A stretch of 64,000 nt of DNA. It comes from Reichenbachiella sp051531955. Its GTDB lineage: Bacteria > Bacteroidota > Bacteroidia > Cytophagales > Cyclobacteriaceae. Position 1 is the stretch's first letter; each line of letters begins with the position of its first letter. Both the position numbers and the translations under genes were made by a program. The notes below the pieces were generated by a model. The model ran no database searches and was not told where the DNA came from. It saw only the letters and a list, made by a program, of their open reading frames with translations. Below, piece by piece: positions 45,285 to 53,811 of this stretch. Where the stretch lies: assembly GCA_051531955.1 (NCBI GenBank), contig JAOPTS010000059.1, positions 1 to 64,000 on the forward strand. Reading direction: 5' to 3'.

Positions 45285-45342
45285 TATCCTGCCAGCTCTG
45301 ACAGAGCATATTGGCAGTTGATCTAAAAGATTTGGCAGGATA
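45285..45342. repeat. Nested inverted repeat TATCCTGCCA ... TGGCAGGATA
   Basis: Perfect 10-bp outer arms (45285-45294 and 45333-45342) enclose a second stem GCTCTG-A-CAGAGC (45295-45307) and an extra TGGCA (45312-45316). The element could form alternative stems. It is not followed by a T run on the plus strand, so it is not a simple terminator. Confidence 0.6.
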
Positions 45343-45561
45343 AAAAAGTCATAGTACGACACCTTTGAGAAAAAAAGGAAGCACTATGAAAATCATTTGG
45401 AACAACACCAGTACAAGTACTAAGCAAACCCTTTCTACACTAAAGCTACCATTACCATTCGGTCATATGCGTTGCTTTCTAGATACAGAATATTTGACCA
45501 ATTAATCCTATTCTGGATAACCATCTCTTCTCATCAATCTCCACACATAACACAATCGGTC

Positions 45562-45771
45562 ATGCATCTAATATGGTACAACAATAATTCTAAGACTTAC
45601 GAATATGGAAATTCCCGGATCATCAGTTCTTTAAAATCTACCTTTCTAAAATCCGATGCACTTGAACTATTGGTAGAGCTACCAGAAGAAAAAGAATTAC
45701 TCGCTATGAAGATTATAGACAATCTAAATGGTGCTACACAAGAACATTCAATCAACTTACCTCAACGATAA
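45562..45771 (+). CDS. Small hypothetical protein (69 residues)
   Basis: From ATG 45562: MHLIWYNNNSKTYEYGNSR..., then KSTFLKSDALELLVELPEEKELLAMKIIDNLN. The composition looks coding and a terminator follows at 45817. The frame extends upstream to 45472 but without coding character. A second short frame at 45386-45505 begins MKIIWNNTSTSTK, similar to this start, and may be a broken duplicate. Not recognised; no domain can be named. Confidence 0.5.
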   Translation: MHLIWYNNNSKTYEYGNSRIISSLKSTFLKSDALELLVELPEEKELLAMKIIDNLNGATQEHSINLPQR

Positions 45772-45816
45772 TTTCTCATAGCTAGCCTCTGCAGACGGCA
45801 GATCCCTAGTAATTCC

Positions 45817-45850
45817 GACCTCAGTCTTTTGGCTGAGGTCTATTTTTTCT
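45817..45850 (+). terminator. Terminator overlapping the end of the glycosyltransferase gene
   Basis: GACCTCAG (45817-45824) and CTGAGGTC (45833-45840) with an 8-base loop, then TATTTTTTCTC. The stem abuts and the T run overlaps the 3' end of the convergent minus-strand gene. Confidence 0.8.
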
Positions 45851-46835
45851 CAAAAAAGAAAGAGGGGAACACATCACGCTCTTTCTGCCCAAGGATGGAC
45901 AGTTTGACAAATGATATCAAGAATCCATACCCATACCCCAATAGCTGGATAAATGAAGCAGGTACTGCCATGAGTGCTACTTTGAGATTATTGCCCTTGA
46001 ACAAAGCATCGCCAAACAAAAGCAATGACAACAATAAAACTGGCAATGCAAAAAGCCCTGAAATCAAAAATGACAATAGCATTGATCCTAATACACCTAG
46101 CAAAAACAATGTTGGAAAGAAGTAAACTAACTTTTTTGTATATGGGTACCATTTGTTCAATACTACTCTGACTACACCGAATTTATAAACCTGTGTAGCA
46201 AACTTTCTAAGATCAATCCTACGTTTGTGAAAAACACTGACATCTGCCAATAACGAAACTTTAAACCCTTGATTCATAATCCGGAAACTCAAATCTGGAT
46301 CTTCTCCAGGGTGGATATCCGAAAAACCTCCTACTTTTTGGTATACCTCTTTACTAATCCCCATATTAAAACTCCGGGGTTGATATTTATCTAATTGTTT
46401 CTTCCCTCCCCTGATTCCTCCAGTAGTAAAAAAAGAAGTCATGGCATAATTGATTGCTTTTTGCACATCTGAGAAAGATTCATGAGCGGCATCAGGTCCG
46501 CCAAAAGCATCAGGTCCATATGCTGCAATCCCTTTATCTAGATTAGAAAAATAGTTCGGAGGCAATACACAATCTGAATCAAAGAATAATAGGTAGTCTC
46601 CCTTAGCCTTTTGCATGCCGAAATTCCGACTATCACCAGGCCCTGAATTAGGTTTGAAGAAATATTGAATATCCAGATCATACTGATCCACAAGATGATC
46701 ACTCTTGCTAGTGGATCCATCTTCTACAACAATGACTTCTATATCGCGTCTACTTTGAACCTGCAGACTGTCCAACATTTCTGCCATTTCATCTGGGCGA
46801 TTATATACCGGTATGATGACGGAGTATTTTATCAT
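45840..46835 (-). CDS. Family 2 glycosyltransferase, membrane-associated
   Basis: 331 residues. GT-A fold: YSVIIPVYNRPDEMAEML at the start, VVEDGS (about 37), the metal-binding DSD in LLFFDSDCVLP (about 89), and GGFSDIHPGEDPDLSFRI (about 170). Two or three C-terminal helices (about 238-310) anchor it to the inner membrane. It would transfer a sugar from a nucleotide sugar to a lipid or polysaccharide acceptor. No other polysaccharide genes are nearby, so the product is unknown. Confidence 0.9.
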   Translation of the reverse strand: MIKYSVIIPVYNRPDEMAEMLDSLQVQSRRDIEVIVVEDGSTSKSDHLVDQYDLDIQYFFKPNSGPGDSRNFGMQKAKGDYLLFFDSDCVLPPNYFSNLDKGIAAYGPDAFGGPDAAHESFSDVQKAINYAMTSFFTTGGIRGGKKQLDKYQPRSFNMGISKEVYQKVGGFSDIHPGEDPDLSFRIMNQGFKVSLLADVSVFHKRRIDLRKFATQVYKFGVVRVVLNKWYPYTKKLVYFFPTLFLLGVLGSMLLSFLISGLFALPVLLLSLLLFGDALFKGNNLKVALMAVPASFIQLLGYGYGFLISFVKLSILGQKERDVFPSFFFEKK

Positions 46836-46879
46836 AAGATCGCAAGGATAAAGTGTCTGACGTTTAGGACAAAGGTCAG

Positions 46880-48079
46880 CTAAAATTTATTACCTACTGC
46901 TTTAACAAATTCATGCTTGATAAAATGAAAGGCTGATCTAATGGCAGAATAATGAAGCGAAATCTTTTTCCCTTTACCCATTCTGTCTAATACAAGGTTG
47001 TAGAAACCCGCTTCTGCCATATCATCAAGAGATTTGATCCCTGTCTTATTTAATTTACGTTTAGGCGTTATCTCACCACTCAAAAAACGAGAAGCAAAAT
47101 TATCGTACAACAAAAATGGCCTCCCCATTCCTATCACATCCAGCTCTCCTTTCCTAAGGCTATCATTACAGAATCCCAAAGAACTGATACCGCCAGTAAC
47201 CATCAGTGGCAACTTAGAGTGTGCCTTTACTTTATCAGCAAAATCCATAAAATAAGCCTCTCTAGCTTTCGTCGAGGCTCTCTTATCCTCTGCCATAAAG
47301 AACTCTACTTTTTCATATGTCCCTCCCGAAATCTCTAGTAAATCAATTCCTAGTTTCTCGAGTTGTGAAATAACGCATAAAGAATCCTTCTCATCAAAAC
47401 CTCCTTTTTGAAAATCTGAGGAATTTAGTTTGACAGAAATAGCGAAGTTGGGCCCTACCTTTTCTCTAATTCCTTTCACAACAGAAATCAACAACCGAGA
47501 CCTATTTTCGATAGTACCTCCCCACTCATCATTTCGCAGATTGGTGACGGGGGACAAGAATTGGCTAATCAAATAACCATGAGCGGCATGTACCTGAACG
47601 CCACTAAATCCCGCTTCTTGACAAACAAGAGCAGCACCTATAAACTTCTTTATTATAATCTCAATCTCATTCGATTTCAATGCTTTTGGCTTGGCAAAAA
47701 ATCCTAGCTTTTTCAACTTGACATCTGATGCTGATTTAGGATATAGATTGTTCAATATGTTTGTTTGCCTACCACTATGACTCAATTGCACCCAGCATTG
47801 CGTTTCATTTAGAGCAGCCATGTTGGCCCATTTCTCTAATTGAGGCAACGCATCCAGCCTTCCATAAACATTGCCTGCAGATTCTAAGTGTGTGCGATCG
47901 ACCATCACATTACCGGTTATCAATAACCCTGCACCTTCATTTGCCCAAGTTTCATAGAGGGCGTAATGTTTCTTATTTGGCTTCAAATCTGAATAACTAA
48001 ACCGTTCGGTCATCGCAGCTTTGGCCAATCTATTTTTCAACACTACACCACAAGGCAATCTTAATGAGTCATTGATCAT
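46880..48079 (-). CDS. Old yellow enzyme-family NADH:flavin oxidoreductase
   Basis: 399 residues. FMN-binding TIM barrel: LKNRLAKAAMTE, WVQLSHSGRQ, VHAAHGYLISQFLSP, N.R.DEWGG..ENRSRLL, ISVKLNSSDF and VTGGI...DVIGMGRP. Members reduce activated C=C bonds or other electrophiles. The typical catalytic region is complete. The gene overlaps the upstream unknown gene by four bases, so it is the third member of a dgt operon. The link between the three functions is unclear. Confidence 0.9.
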   Translation of the reverse strand: MINDSLRLPCGVVLKNRLAKAAMTERFSYSDLKPNKKHYALYETWANEGAGLLITGNVMVDRTHLESAGNVYGRLDALPQLEKWANMAALNETQCWVQLSHSGRQTNILNNLYPKSASDVKLKKLGFFAKPKALKSNEIEIIIKKFIGAALVCQEAGFSGVQVHAAHGYLISQFLSPVTNLRNDEWGGTIENRSRLLISVVKGIREKVGPNFAISVKLNSSDFQKGGFDEKDSLCVISQLEKLGIDLLEISGGTYEKVEFFMAEDKRASTKAREAYFMDFADKVKAHSKLPLMVTGGISSLGFCNDSLRKGELDVIGMGRPFLLYDNFASRFLSGEITPKRKLNKTGIKSLDDMAEAGFYNLVLDRMGKGKKISLHYSAIRSAFHFIKHEFVKAVGNKF

Positions 48080-48966
48080 TGGAGTTCTTTGAGGACAGAA
48101 ATAGATTGATTAAAAAACCCTTTGATAGTCCTCAATTGATCTTGTATAAGGTTCATCCCAGATAATTTAGATATAGGGAGGACAGTACCAATCCAATTGA
48201 TTTCGTGCCAATGCCCCAAGGTTCCTGAGATATCGGGCAAATCCTTGGTCGGGTATGGCCAAGGTGACACATAGAAATATGGCTCATTGTAGTTATCGTC
48301 ACCCGGTGATAGGCCTACTCCAATTTGTCTGGAGGTTTGAGGATCGCCAGTATCCAATAAAATAATAGATCCTGCCATATCAAAATGATGAGGCCAACAT
48401 CTAATGGAGGTTGTTTTAATTTTTTCTCCAGCTAATAAATTATTAAGTACCAAATGGGAATTATGATACAATTTGCTCAATTCATGACAAGCCTGCATAT
48501 TATCAACATGAAATACCTCTCCTTTTGCCGTAGGGTAAGGAGGTATATCATATGGCAAGGCCAAATTTATTTTCGAAAATTCAACTCCCAGTTGCCCCAA
48601 TTGTTTTTCCAACCAGATCATGACTTCAGTCTGAGTGGTGTCCTGCATGGATATTGAACTAATGGTTGTGAAAGTTTTGTCCACCAAGTAGACCGTAAAA
48701 TCTTGAATACTGATAGAAGATCTGAATATGGTCTCCCCTTCTATCCAATGCCCCACCAATCTTTGCAATTTGGCATCCCATGTAAGGTTTCCGTATTGAT
48801 CACCTGCATCTTCAGGCAAAAAAGAACGTCCAACAGCCGCTACATTTTGTATTGCTTGATGACATTGCATACGTGCTTGCGTCATGTCTGTCAACGATGG
48901 ATATGTTAATTTTTGCCAAGCTCTATTCATAGGGTTTAATATAATACCTTTTGATGTATCGATCAA
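48076..48966 (-). CDS. Conserved hypothetical protein (RCWPHHFD / GLSPGD family)
   Basis: 296 residues, no signal peptide or membrane helix. Conserved-looking blocks are RCWPHHFDMAGSIILL (about 193-208), IGVGLSPGDDNYNEPYFYVSPWPYP (about 216-240) and GHWHEINWIGTVLP (about 253-266). The His/Asp content of the first and last blocks could form a metal or active site. I recognise it as a recurrent unknown protein but cannot name the family. It overlaps both neighbours by four bases (ATGA), so it is made together with dGTPase and the OYE enzyme. Confidence 0.7.
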   Translation of the reverse strand: MIDTSKGIILNPMNRAWQKLTYPSLTDMTQARMQCHQAIQNVAAVGRSFLPEDAGDQYGNLTWDAKLQRLVGHWIEGETIFRSSISIQDFTVYLVDKTFTTISSISMQDTTQTEVMIWLEKQLGQLGVEFSKINLALPYDIPPYPTAKGEVFHVDNMQACHELSKLYHNSHLVLNNLLAGEKIKTTSIRCWPHHFDMAGSIILLDTGDPQTSRQIGVGLSPGDDNYNEPYFYVSPWPYPTKDLPDISGTLGHWHEINWIGTVLPISKLSGMNLIQDQLRTIKGFFNQSISVLKELQ

Positions 48967-50324
48967 ATGTTAGATCCACCAAGATTTATACCTTTCAAAA
49001 TTCTATAGATTTTAAGAGATGAACTATCTGTCATTCCAGACACATAATCGGTTACATAAAGTATGGATTCATAAATATTACGAGAGTCGTCTTCAATTTT
49101 TTGAATTACATCTTCAGGTAACAATCCATAAGCACTCTTGTGTCTACCAGAGTAACTGGAATCATTTGTGACTTTATAAAAAACCGCCAATATAAAAGCC
49201 TCCAATAAGCCGTTAATCACTTCATACCCTGCTGCTTCTCTCTCCAGTACCAAGCGACTCTGATACAATCGCTTAACCGAAAATTTACCGATTTCATTTA
49301 ATACTGCTGCAGAAGGAATCAAACCCGTAATTGCCTTGTCAAAATTACCTGACAGTATTTTCTCTTCATTTACCATAAATGCTTGAGTGGACTCATCGAT
49401 CAAAATTTGAATCGCTACTGCTCTCAATACGCCCACTTTTTCTTTATCACTCGGTATTTTTTCGAGCTTTTCTGGCATATATCGCTCCTTCAAAATTGGA
49501 GCTAAAAAATCACGCGCTTCTTCATACGTCACCAGACCTAATCCAAACCCATCTTCCAAATCAATCAGCGTATAACAAATATCATCCGCTGCTTCGACCA
49601 AAAATGTCAATGGGTGACGAACCCAACTACCGTTTGAATTTTGTATCAGGCCTAATTGTTGCGCTACTTCCTCAAACAAGCTAGATTCGTTCTCAAAGAA
49701 GCCATACTTCTTTTGGCTCTTTTTGGAGGTATCACGATCCTTCAAAGCAGATGGACAAGGGTATTTTGAAAATGCAGCCAAACTAGCCAAAGTCAATTTC
49801 AATCCCTGTCGTTGATTTCTCGTCAGTAGCCTAAACCCTTGTGCATTCCCTTCGAAGTTTGTCAAGTCACTCCATTGCTCTGGTGTAACGTTTGATCGAA
49901 TGGCCTCACATTTTGAATTATGAATAAAGAAATCTGAAATCGCACTCTCTCCAGAATGCCCAAAAGGTGGATTCCCAACATCATGAGCTAGTGCTGCAGC
50001 ACCTACTACGGCCCCAAAATCACTTGCGGATAGATGTTCTAAACCCTTACAGTTTTTTAACACTTCCGCTCCGACATTTTTCCCCAAAGAACGACCTACA
50101 CTTGACACTTCCAAACTATGAGTCAATCGTGTATGAACAAAATCCTGATCAGGCAAAGGAAAAACTTGCGTCTTGTCCTGTAGATTACGAAATGGACGAC
50201 TAAATATGATACGATCATAATCCGCTTCAAACTCGCTCCTCAATGGATCTCGCTCTGGAGATGGACGACTACCCAACCTAGCAGTAGACATCAATTGTCC
50301 CCAATTCATCTTATTCGTACTCAT
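48963..50324 (-). CDS. dgt: Deoxyguanosinetriphosphate triphosphohydrolase-like protein
   Basis: 453 residues. HD-domain dNTPase: N-terminal DPLRSEFEADYDRIIFSRPFRNLQDKTQV, HTRLTHSLEVSSVGR (metal His), AAALAHDVGNPPFGHSGE (HD pair) and a later FLVEAADDICYTLIDLEDG with the third metal Asp. It hydrolyses dNTPs to nucleoside and triphosphate, limiting the dNTP pool, and can act in phage resistance. It leads a three-gene operon joined by four-base overlaps. The SDR gene lies seven bases upstream on the same strand and may share its transcript. Confidence 0.93.
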   Translation of the reverse strand: MSTNKMNWGQLMSTARLGSRPSPERDPLRSEFEADYDRIIFSRPFRNLQDKTQVFPLPDQDFVHTRLTHSLEVSSVGRSLGKNVGAEVLKNCKGLEHLSASDFGAVVGAAALAHDVGNPPFGHSGESAISDFFIHNSKCEAIRSNVTPEQWSDLTNFEGNAQGFRLLTRNQRQGLKLTLASLAAFSKYPCPSALKDRDTSKKSQKKYGFFENESSLFEEVAQQLGLIQNSNGSWVRHPLTFLVEAADDICYTLIDLEDGFGLGLVTYEEARDFLAPILKERYMPEKLEKIPSDKEKVGVLRAVAIQILIDESTQAFMVNEEKILSGNFDKAITGLIPSAAVLNEIGKFSVKRLYQSRLVLEREAAGYEVINGLLEAFILAVFYKVTNDSSYSGRHKSAYGLLPEDVIQKIEDDSRNIYESILYVTDYVSGMTDSSSLKIYRILKGINLGGSNI

Positions 50325-50330
50325 AACTTA

Positions 50331-51080
50331 TTATTCTTTGTGATAACTGGTGGCAGATGATTGCGCTCTTGCCAAAATTGTCATGTCTGCAATGGCCACA
50401 TGTGTAGGTCGTTCCACGACGAACTTAACCGCCTCAGCAATGTCTTTGGCCAACAATGGATCAAACCCATCATAGACCGAATCAGCAATTAATTGATCAC
50501 CTTTAAATCTAACCAATGAAAAATCTGTGTTCACTGCTCCTGGATTAATAGAAGTCACCCTAATATTATGTTTTATCAATTCATGCCGCATACTCTTGGT
50601 CAAGGCATCTACTCCAAATTTGGTAGCGCAATATACGTTTCCATTTTCATAGGCTTCTTTACCCGCTATCGACGATATATTAATTACATCTCCGTTTCTA
50701 CGCGCTACCATACCTGGTGTAATCGTCCTACTGACATACAACAACCCCTTGAGATTAGAGTCAATCATAGCATCCCAATCGGCAATATCACCTTCATGCA
50801 AAGGCGATCTACCGTGCGCATTACCTGCATTGTTGATCAATAAATTAATTTCTTTCCATTCGGAAGGAAGAGAATCAAAAGCAGCTACAACAGCACCATG
50901 ATCACTCACATCAAATGGCAAAGCCCATACCTCCGTCTTGGCTTCTAATTCTTTTTTGATACTTTCCAATCGTTCCTTTCTCCTACCACAGATTATTAAC
51001 GAATAGGTATCCGCCAACTCTCTAGCAATAGCCAAACCTATACCAGAGGTAGCGCCTGTGACAAATGCAATCTTCTTCAT
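50331..51080 (-). CDS. Short-chain dehydrogenase/reductase (YdfG-like)
   Basis: 249 residues. Rossmann fold: cofactor loop TGATSGIG (8-15), ICGRRKERL favouring NADP(H), NNAGNAHG, catalytic Ser in NISSIAG and YxxxK in YCATKFGVD, then INPGAVNTDF. This matches the YdfG / 3-hydroxy acid dehydrogenase group acting on serine or 3-hydroxypropionate-type substrates. The exact substrate is not visible. It probably begins the transcript that runs into dgt. Confidence 0.88.
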   Translation of the reverse strand: MKKIAFVTGATSGIGLAIARELADTYSLIICGRRKERLESIKKELEAKTEVWALPFDVSDHGAVVAAFDSLPSEWKEINLLINNAGNAHGRSPLHEGDIADWDAMIDSNLKGLLYVSRTITPGMVARRNGDVINISSIAGKEAYENGNVYCATKFGVDALTKSMRHELIKHNIRVTSINPGAVNTDFSLVRFKGDQLIADSVYDGFDPLLAKDIAEAVKFVVERPTHVAIADMTILARAQSSATSYHKE

Positions 51081-51343
51081 GTGTATGCGTAAATTTCCAA
51101 GCTTCGAATTTACCTAAGGCATAGAATAAAAAACAACGCAACAACAATAAGTTCTATTTCTTCCCAAGAATAAAGTTTGTTCTCTCTTTTTGACATCTCC
51201 ATTAGACACTTTCTGTAGTGATATCTCTTTGTATAAGATTGATTTTTAACTCCTCTTTTCCCGTTAAAAATATAGCTCCAGATAGATATATGAATCAGTA
51301 TCGTTCATTGTATCTACATTCGAAAGATAATAAATCAGTAACC

Positions 51344-51584
51344 TCAATTCAGCCTTTCCACTTCCATTACAGTCCCTTTTCTTGCTGCGAATGCTTTACT
51401 ATCTTTGTCTACCATAAATGCATAAGCCGCCCATTTTTTTTAGCAATGTCAGATTGAGGTGTGTCTATTGGTAATAAAAACAAAAAATCTTCATCAAGTT
51501 TTCGAGATTTTCGACCTTTTATGTATTGAGAAAAACAAGAAAATATAATAGAACTAGGGTAACAATTAGTACTGGTTGGCGCAT
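51344..51584 (-). pseudogene. Probable decayed small membrane-protein gene
   Basis: Three minus-strand frame segments join into one plausible protein. ATG 51584 starts MRQPVLIVTLVLLYFLVFLNT, ending in a stop at 51519. A second frame gives KGRKSRKLDEDFLFLLPIDT and then PQSDIAKK (about 51520-51436). A third gives AYAFMVDKDSKAFAARKG and VMEVERLN with stop at 51344. The last shift falls at an A8 run. The intact product would have been one helix plus a soluble tail; I do not recognise it. The remainder of the 587-base gap (51081-51343, 51585-51667) shows no supported gene. Confidence 0.4.
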
Positions 51585-51667
51585 AATAGAATAGCTTTCT
51601 TTCTCACAAAAACAGAAATTCTAACACATGAGACAAATTGATTTATCAAAAAAATCTGAACCCAGTA

Positions 51668-52930
51668 CTAGTCTTGCTGCGCCTGAGTTGCCAATGGTCT
51701 CAAGGAAAACCACACTGTAGCAATCAAAGAAATAACAGCATATACAATCATCAAATAACCACCTTGATAGATTAGCTTTTCCATCCCAAACCATGCACCA
51801 GTATTCATCACCCACCAAACAACAATTGAAAATTTAATTAGCTCAACAAAAATTGCAACTCTATTCAAATCCATCAAGGTGGTGTAAGAATATATATGCA
51901 CAAATATGAATCCTGCATACACAAACACATTAGGAAACCCTATCGTGTCAAAGTTGAATAGCAAATGAATAAGAAAAATGTGCGTCAATACTAACTGTAC
52001 CCATGACCAAACATGCATCGATTTTGGTGCTGATGTGTCATACTTCACTTGATCATATGGGTCATCAATTATTTCAATAGGGTATAAATCAATCATATCG
52101 GCAGGTCGCCAGCCAGTTGGCTTGAACCAGATATTGAATTTGGCTTTCCAATCTTTTGTGCGCCACGCGTCTTGCATTAGAATCCACAAGTGCTGAAAAT
52201 TGATCAAAAAAGGATTCCATGTCTCAGCAGGTTTTTTGATACCGTAGACACAAGGCACATCATCCAACTCTTCTTGAAAAGTCCCAAAAAGTCTATCCCA
52301 CCAAGGAAAAATTTGGCCCATATTTTTGTCCAGATATTCTGGATTGATGGCGTGATGCACACGGTGTTGAGATGGCGTCACTATCAAATACTCTAAAAAA
52401 CCCAACTTCGGAATATGCTTGGTGTGATACCAAAATTGTAAAAACAAATGAAGCGGCCCTATCACAGCAATCACTTTGGGAGGAACCCCAAATAAAGCTG
52501 CTGGTATTAATAAAAAAGCATGAATGCTAAATATAACAGATACAGATTGCCGCAATGCACATGCTAGATTAAATTCCTCTGAGCTATGATGAATTACATG
52601 TTCATTCCAAAAATAATTGATATGATGAGCCATGTAATGTTTGGTATACCCAGCGAAATCAACCAATACAAAACCGATTAAATATACCCCGATGGTATCT
52701 TCCAACTTCATCAACGCTATGTGACTGTACATCCACTGATAACCGACGATGATTAAGGTCAAGCCTAATATGTCTTTCAATGTATTGCTAATACCAGAAC
52801 TCAAACTAGAAATGGTATCAAAACTCTTGAGTGTTTGCCGATTAGTTAACCAACCGTAAACAAACTCTATGATCAACAGAACCATAAAAAAAGGAATCGC
52901 AATCAGTAATACTTGGGCGTATGTTGACAT
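51668..52930 (-). CDS. Sterol desaturase / fatty acid hydroxylase-family membrane enzyme
   Basis: 420 residues, about eight membrane helices. The di-iron histidine clusters are present: HYMAHH and HVIHHSSEEF (about 118-139), a central His (WYHTKHIP) and TPSQHRVHHAINPEYLDKNMG (about 185-206). WDRLFGTF is characteristic of the superfamily. The long C-terminal membrane part (about 300-420) resembles alkylglycerol monooxygenase-type members. It would hydroxylate or desaturate a lipid with O2. Substrate unknown. Confidence 0.88.
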   Translation of the reverse strand: MSTYAQVLLIAIPFFMVLLIIEFVYGWLTNRQTLKSFDTISSLSSGISNTLKDILGLTLIIVGYQWMYSHIALMKLEDTIGVYLIGFVLVDFAGYTKHYMAHHINYFWNEHVIHHSSEEFNLACALRQSVSVIFSIHAFLLIPAALFGVPPKVIAVIGPLHLFLQFWYHTKHIPKLGFLEYLIVTPSQHRVHHAINPEYLDKNMGQIFPWWDRLFGTFQEELDDVPCVYGIKKPAETWNPFLINFQHLWILMQDAWRTKDWKAKFNIWFKPTGWRPADMIDLYPIEIIDDPYDQVKYDTSAPKSMHVWSWVQLVLTHIFLIHLLFNFDTIGFPNVFVYAGFIFVHIYSYTTLMDLNRVAIFVELIKFSIVVWWVMNTGAWFGMEKLIYQGGYLMIVYAVISLIATVWFSLRPLATQAQQD

Positions 52931-53022
52931 AATCGATGCTGCTTAGTCTCCAAACATAGCACACAAAGCCTCTCAAATCAAGTGATTACGTTTTTTATTA
53001 TGCATGCATACTTTTAATCAGA

Positions 53023-53457
53023 TTATATAACCAAATCTTCGGCATGAACTTTTAAAGACTCATTAAAATTCTCAAAACCTGATTTAGTTGCTTTCCCTAT
53101 TTTTTTGAAAATAGCTTTTTTAAATACACCAGAAAAATCTTCACCATGAGTGAACAAAGTCTGTCCCTCACCTTGTGGTTCAAAATGGAAATAATGCCTC
53201 CCAGAGAAAACCCTCTTATGCCCTAATGATCCTCTCCATTCCAATTTCCTTTCGTCTTCTAAAACAAGAATTTTAGGTTTGAACTTAGATACTTTTCCAT
53301 TTAAGTTAATTTCAATATTTACTTTATTCCCAACCTCTATATCTCCCTCTATCTTCATGAAATCATTCCATTCGGAATAAGATGCAAAGTCCATAAAGGC
53401 CATCCACACAACTTCTACTGAAGCCTCTATATGAACATTGGTTTGAATTTTCGTCAT
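53023..53457 (-). CDS. SRPBCC-family (START/Bet v1-like) small-molecule binding protein
   Basis: 144 residues, cytoplasmic. The pattern fits SRPBCC: VHIEASVEVVWMAFMDFASYSEWNDFM at the N-terminus, a KVNIEINLNGK strand, LEWRGSLGHKRVFSGRHYF in the middle and a C-terminal helix GFENFNESLK. Members bind hydrophobic ligands or act as cyclases. No ligand can be inferred. It is divergent from oadG with a palindrome in between. Confidence 0.85.
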   Translation of the reverse strand: MTKIQTNVHIEASVEVVWMAFMDFASYSEWNDFMKIEGDIEVGNKVNIEINLNGKVSKFKPKILVLEDERKLEWRGSLGHKRVFSGRHYFHFEPQGEGQTLFTHGEDFSGVFKKAIFKKIGKATKSGFENFNESLKVHAEDLVI

Positions 53458-53484
53458 ATCTAAATCTAATCAAAATCGCACATC

Positions 53485-53501
53485 GCGTATAGCATATACG
53501 C
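53485..53501. promoter_or_regulatory. Palindrome GCGTATA-GCA-TATACGC between SRPBCC gene and oadG
   Basis: Perfect 7-bp inverted repeat with a three-base spacer in the 93-base divergent intergenic region, 50 bases before the oadG ATG and 28 from the SRPBCC ATG. It is a candidate operator for one or both genes. Confidence 0.45.
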
Positions 53502-53550
53502 TCATTATTATTTAAGTTACGCAAAAAATAAAGATACTTTCCCTTTTAAT

Positions 53551-53811
53551 ATGAGTGAAGAAATAAACACTGCATTTCTACTGATGGGAGTAGGAATGAT
53601 TACCGTTTTCATCGTACTATTATGCGTAGTAGTTCTAGGAAACATTTTAATCAATTTCGTTAATAAGTTTGTTCCCGCGCCATCAAGTCCTACTGCAAAA
53701 CAAGCTTCCCCCGCCGAAATCCCTGCTTCAAAAATTGCAGCCATTACTTCTGCAATTGAAGTTTTTACAAAGGGAAAAGGGCAAATTACAAGCATTAAAA
53801 AATTAGACTAA
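53551..53811 (+). CDS. oadG: Sodium-pumping decarboxylase gamma subunit
   Basis: 86 residues: one N-terminal helix (FLLMGVGMITVFIVLLCVVVLG) and a Pro/Ala-rich cytoplasmic tail. This is the plan of OadG, which holds the alpha and beta subunits together. Its last base is the A of the oadA ATG, so translation is coupled. The identification depends on the following oadA and oadB genes. Confidence 0.87.
   Translation: MSEEINTAFLLMGVGMITVFIVLLCVVVLGNILINFVNKFVPAPSSPTAKQASPAEIPASKIAAITSAIEVFTKGKGQITSIKKLD

Noticed and set aside
51218..51457. 79-residue plus-strand frame in the gap before the SDR gene
   Set aside because: Composition is not coding-like, and the opposite strand shows a better explanation (decayed small gene).
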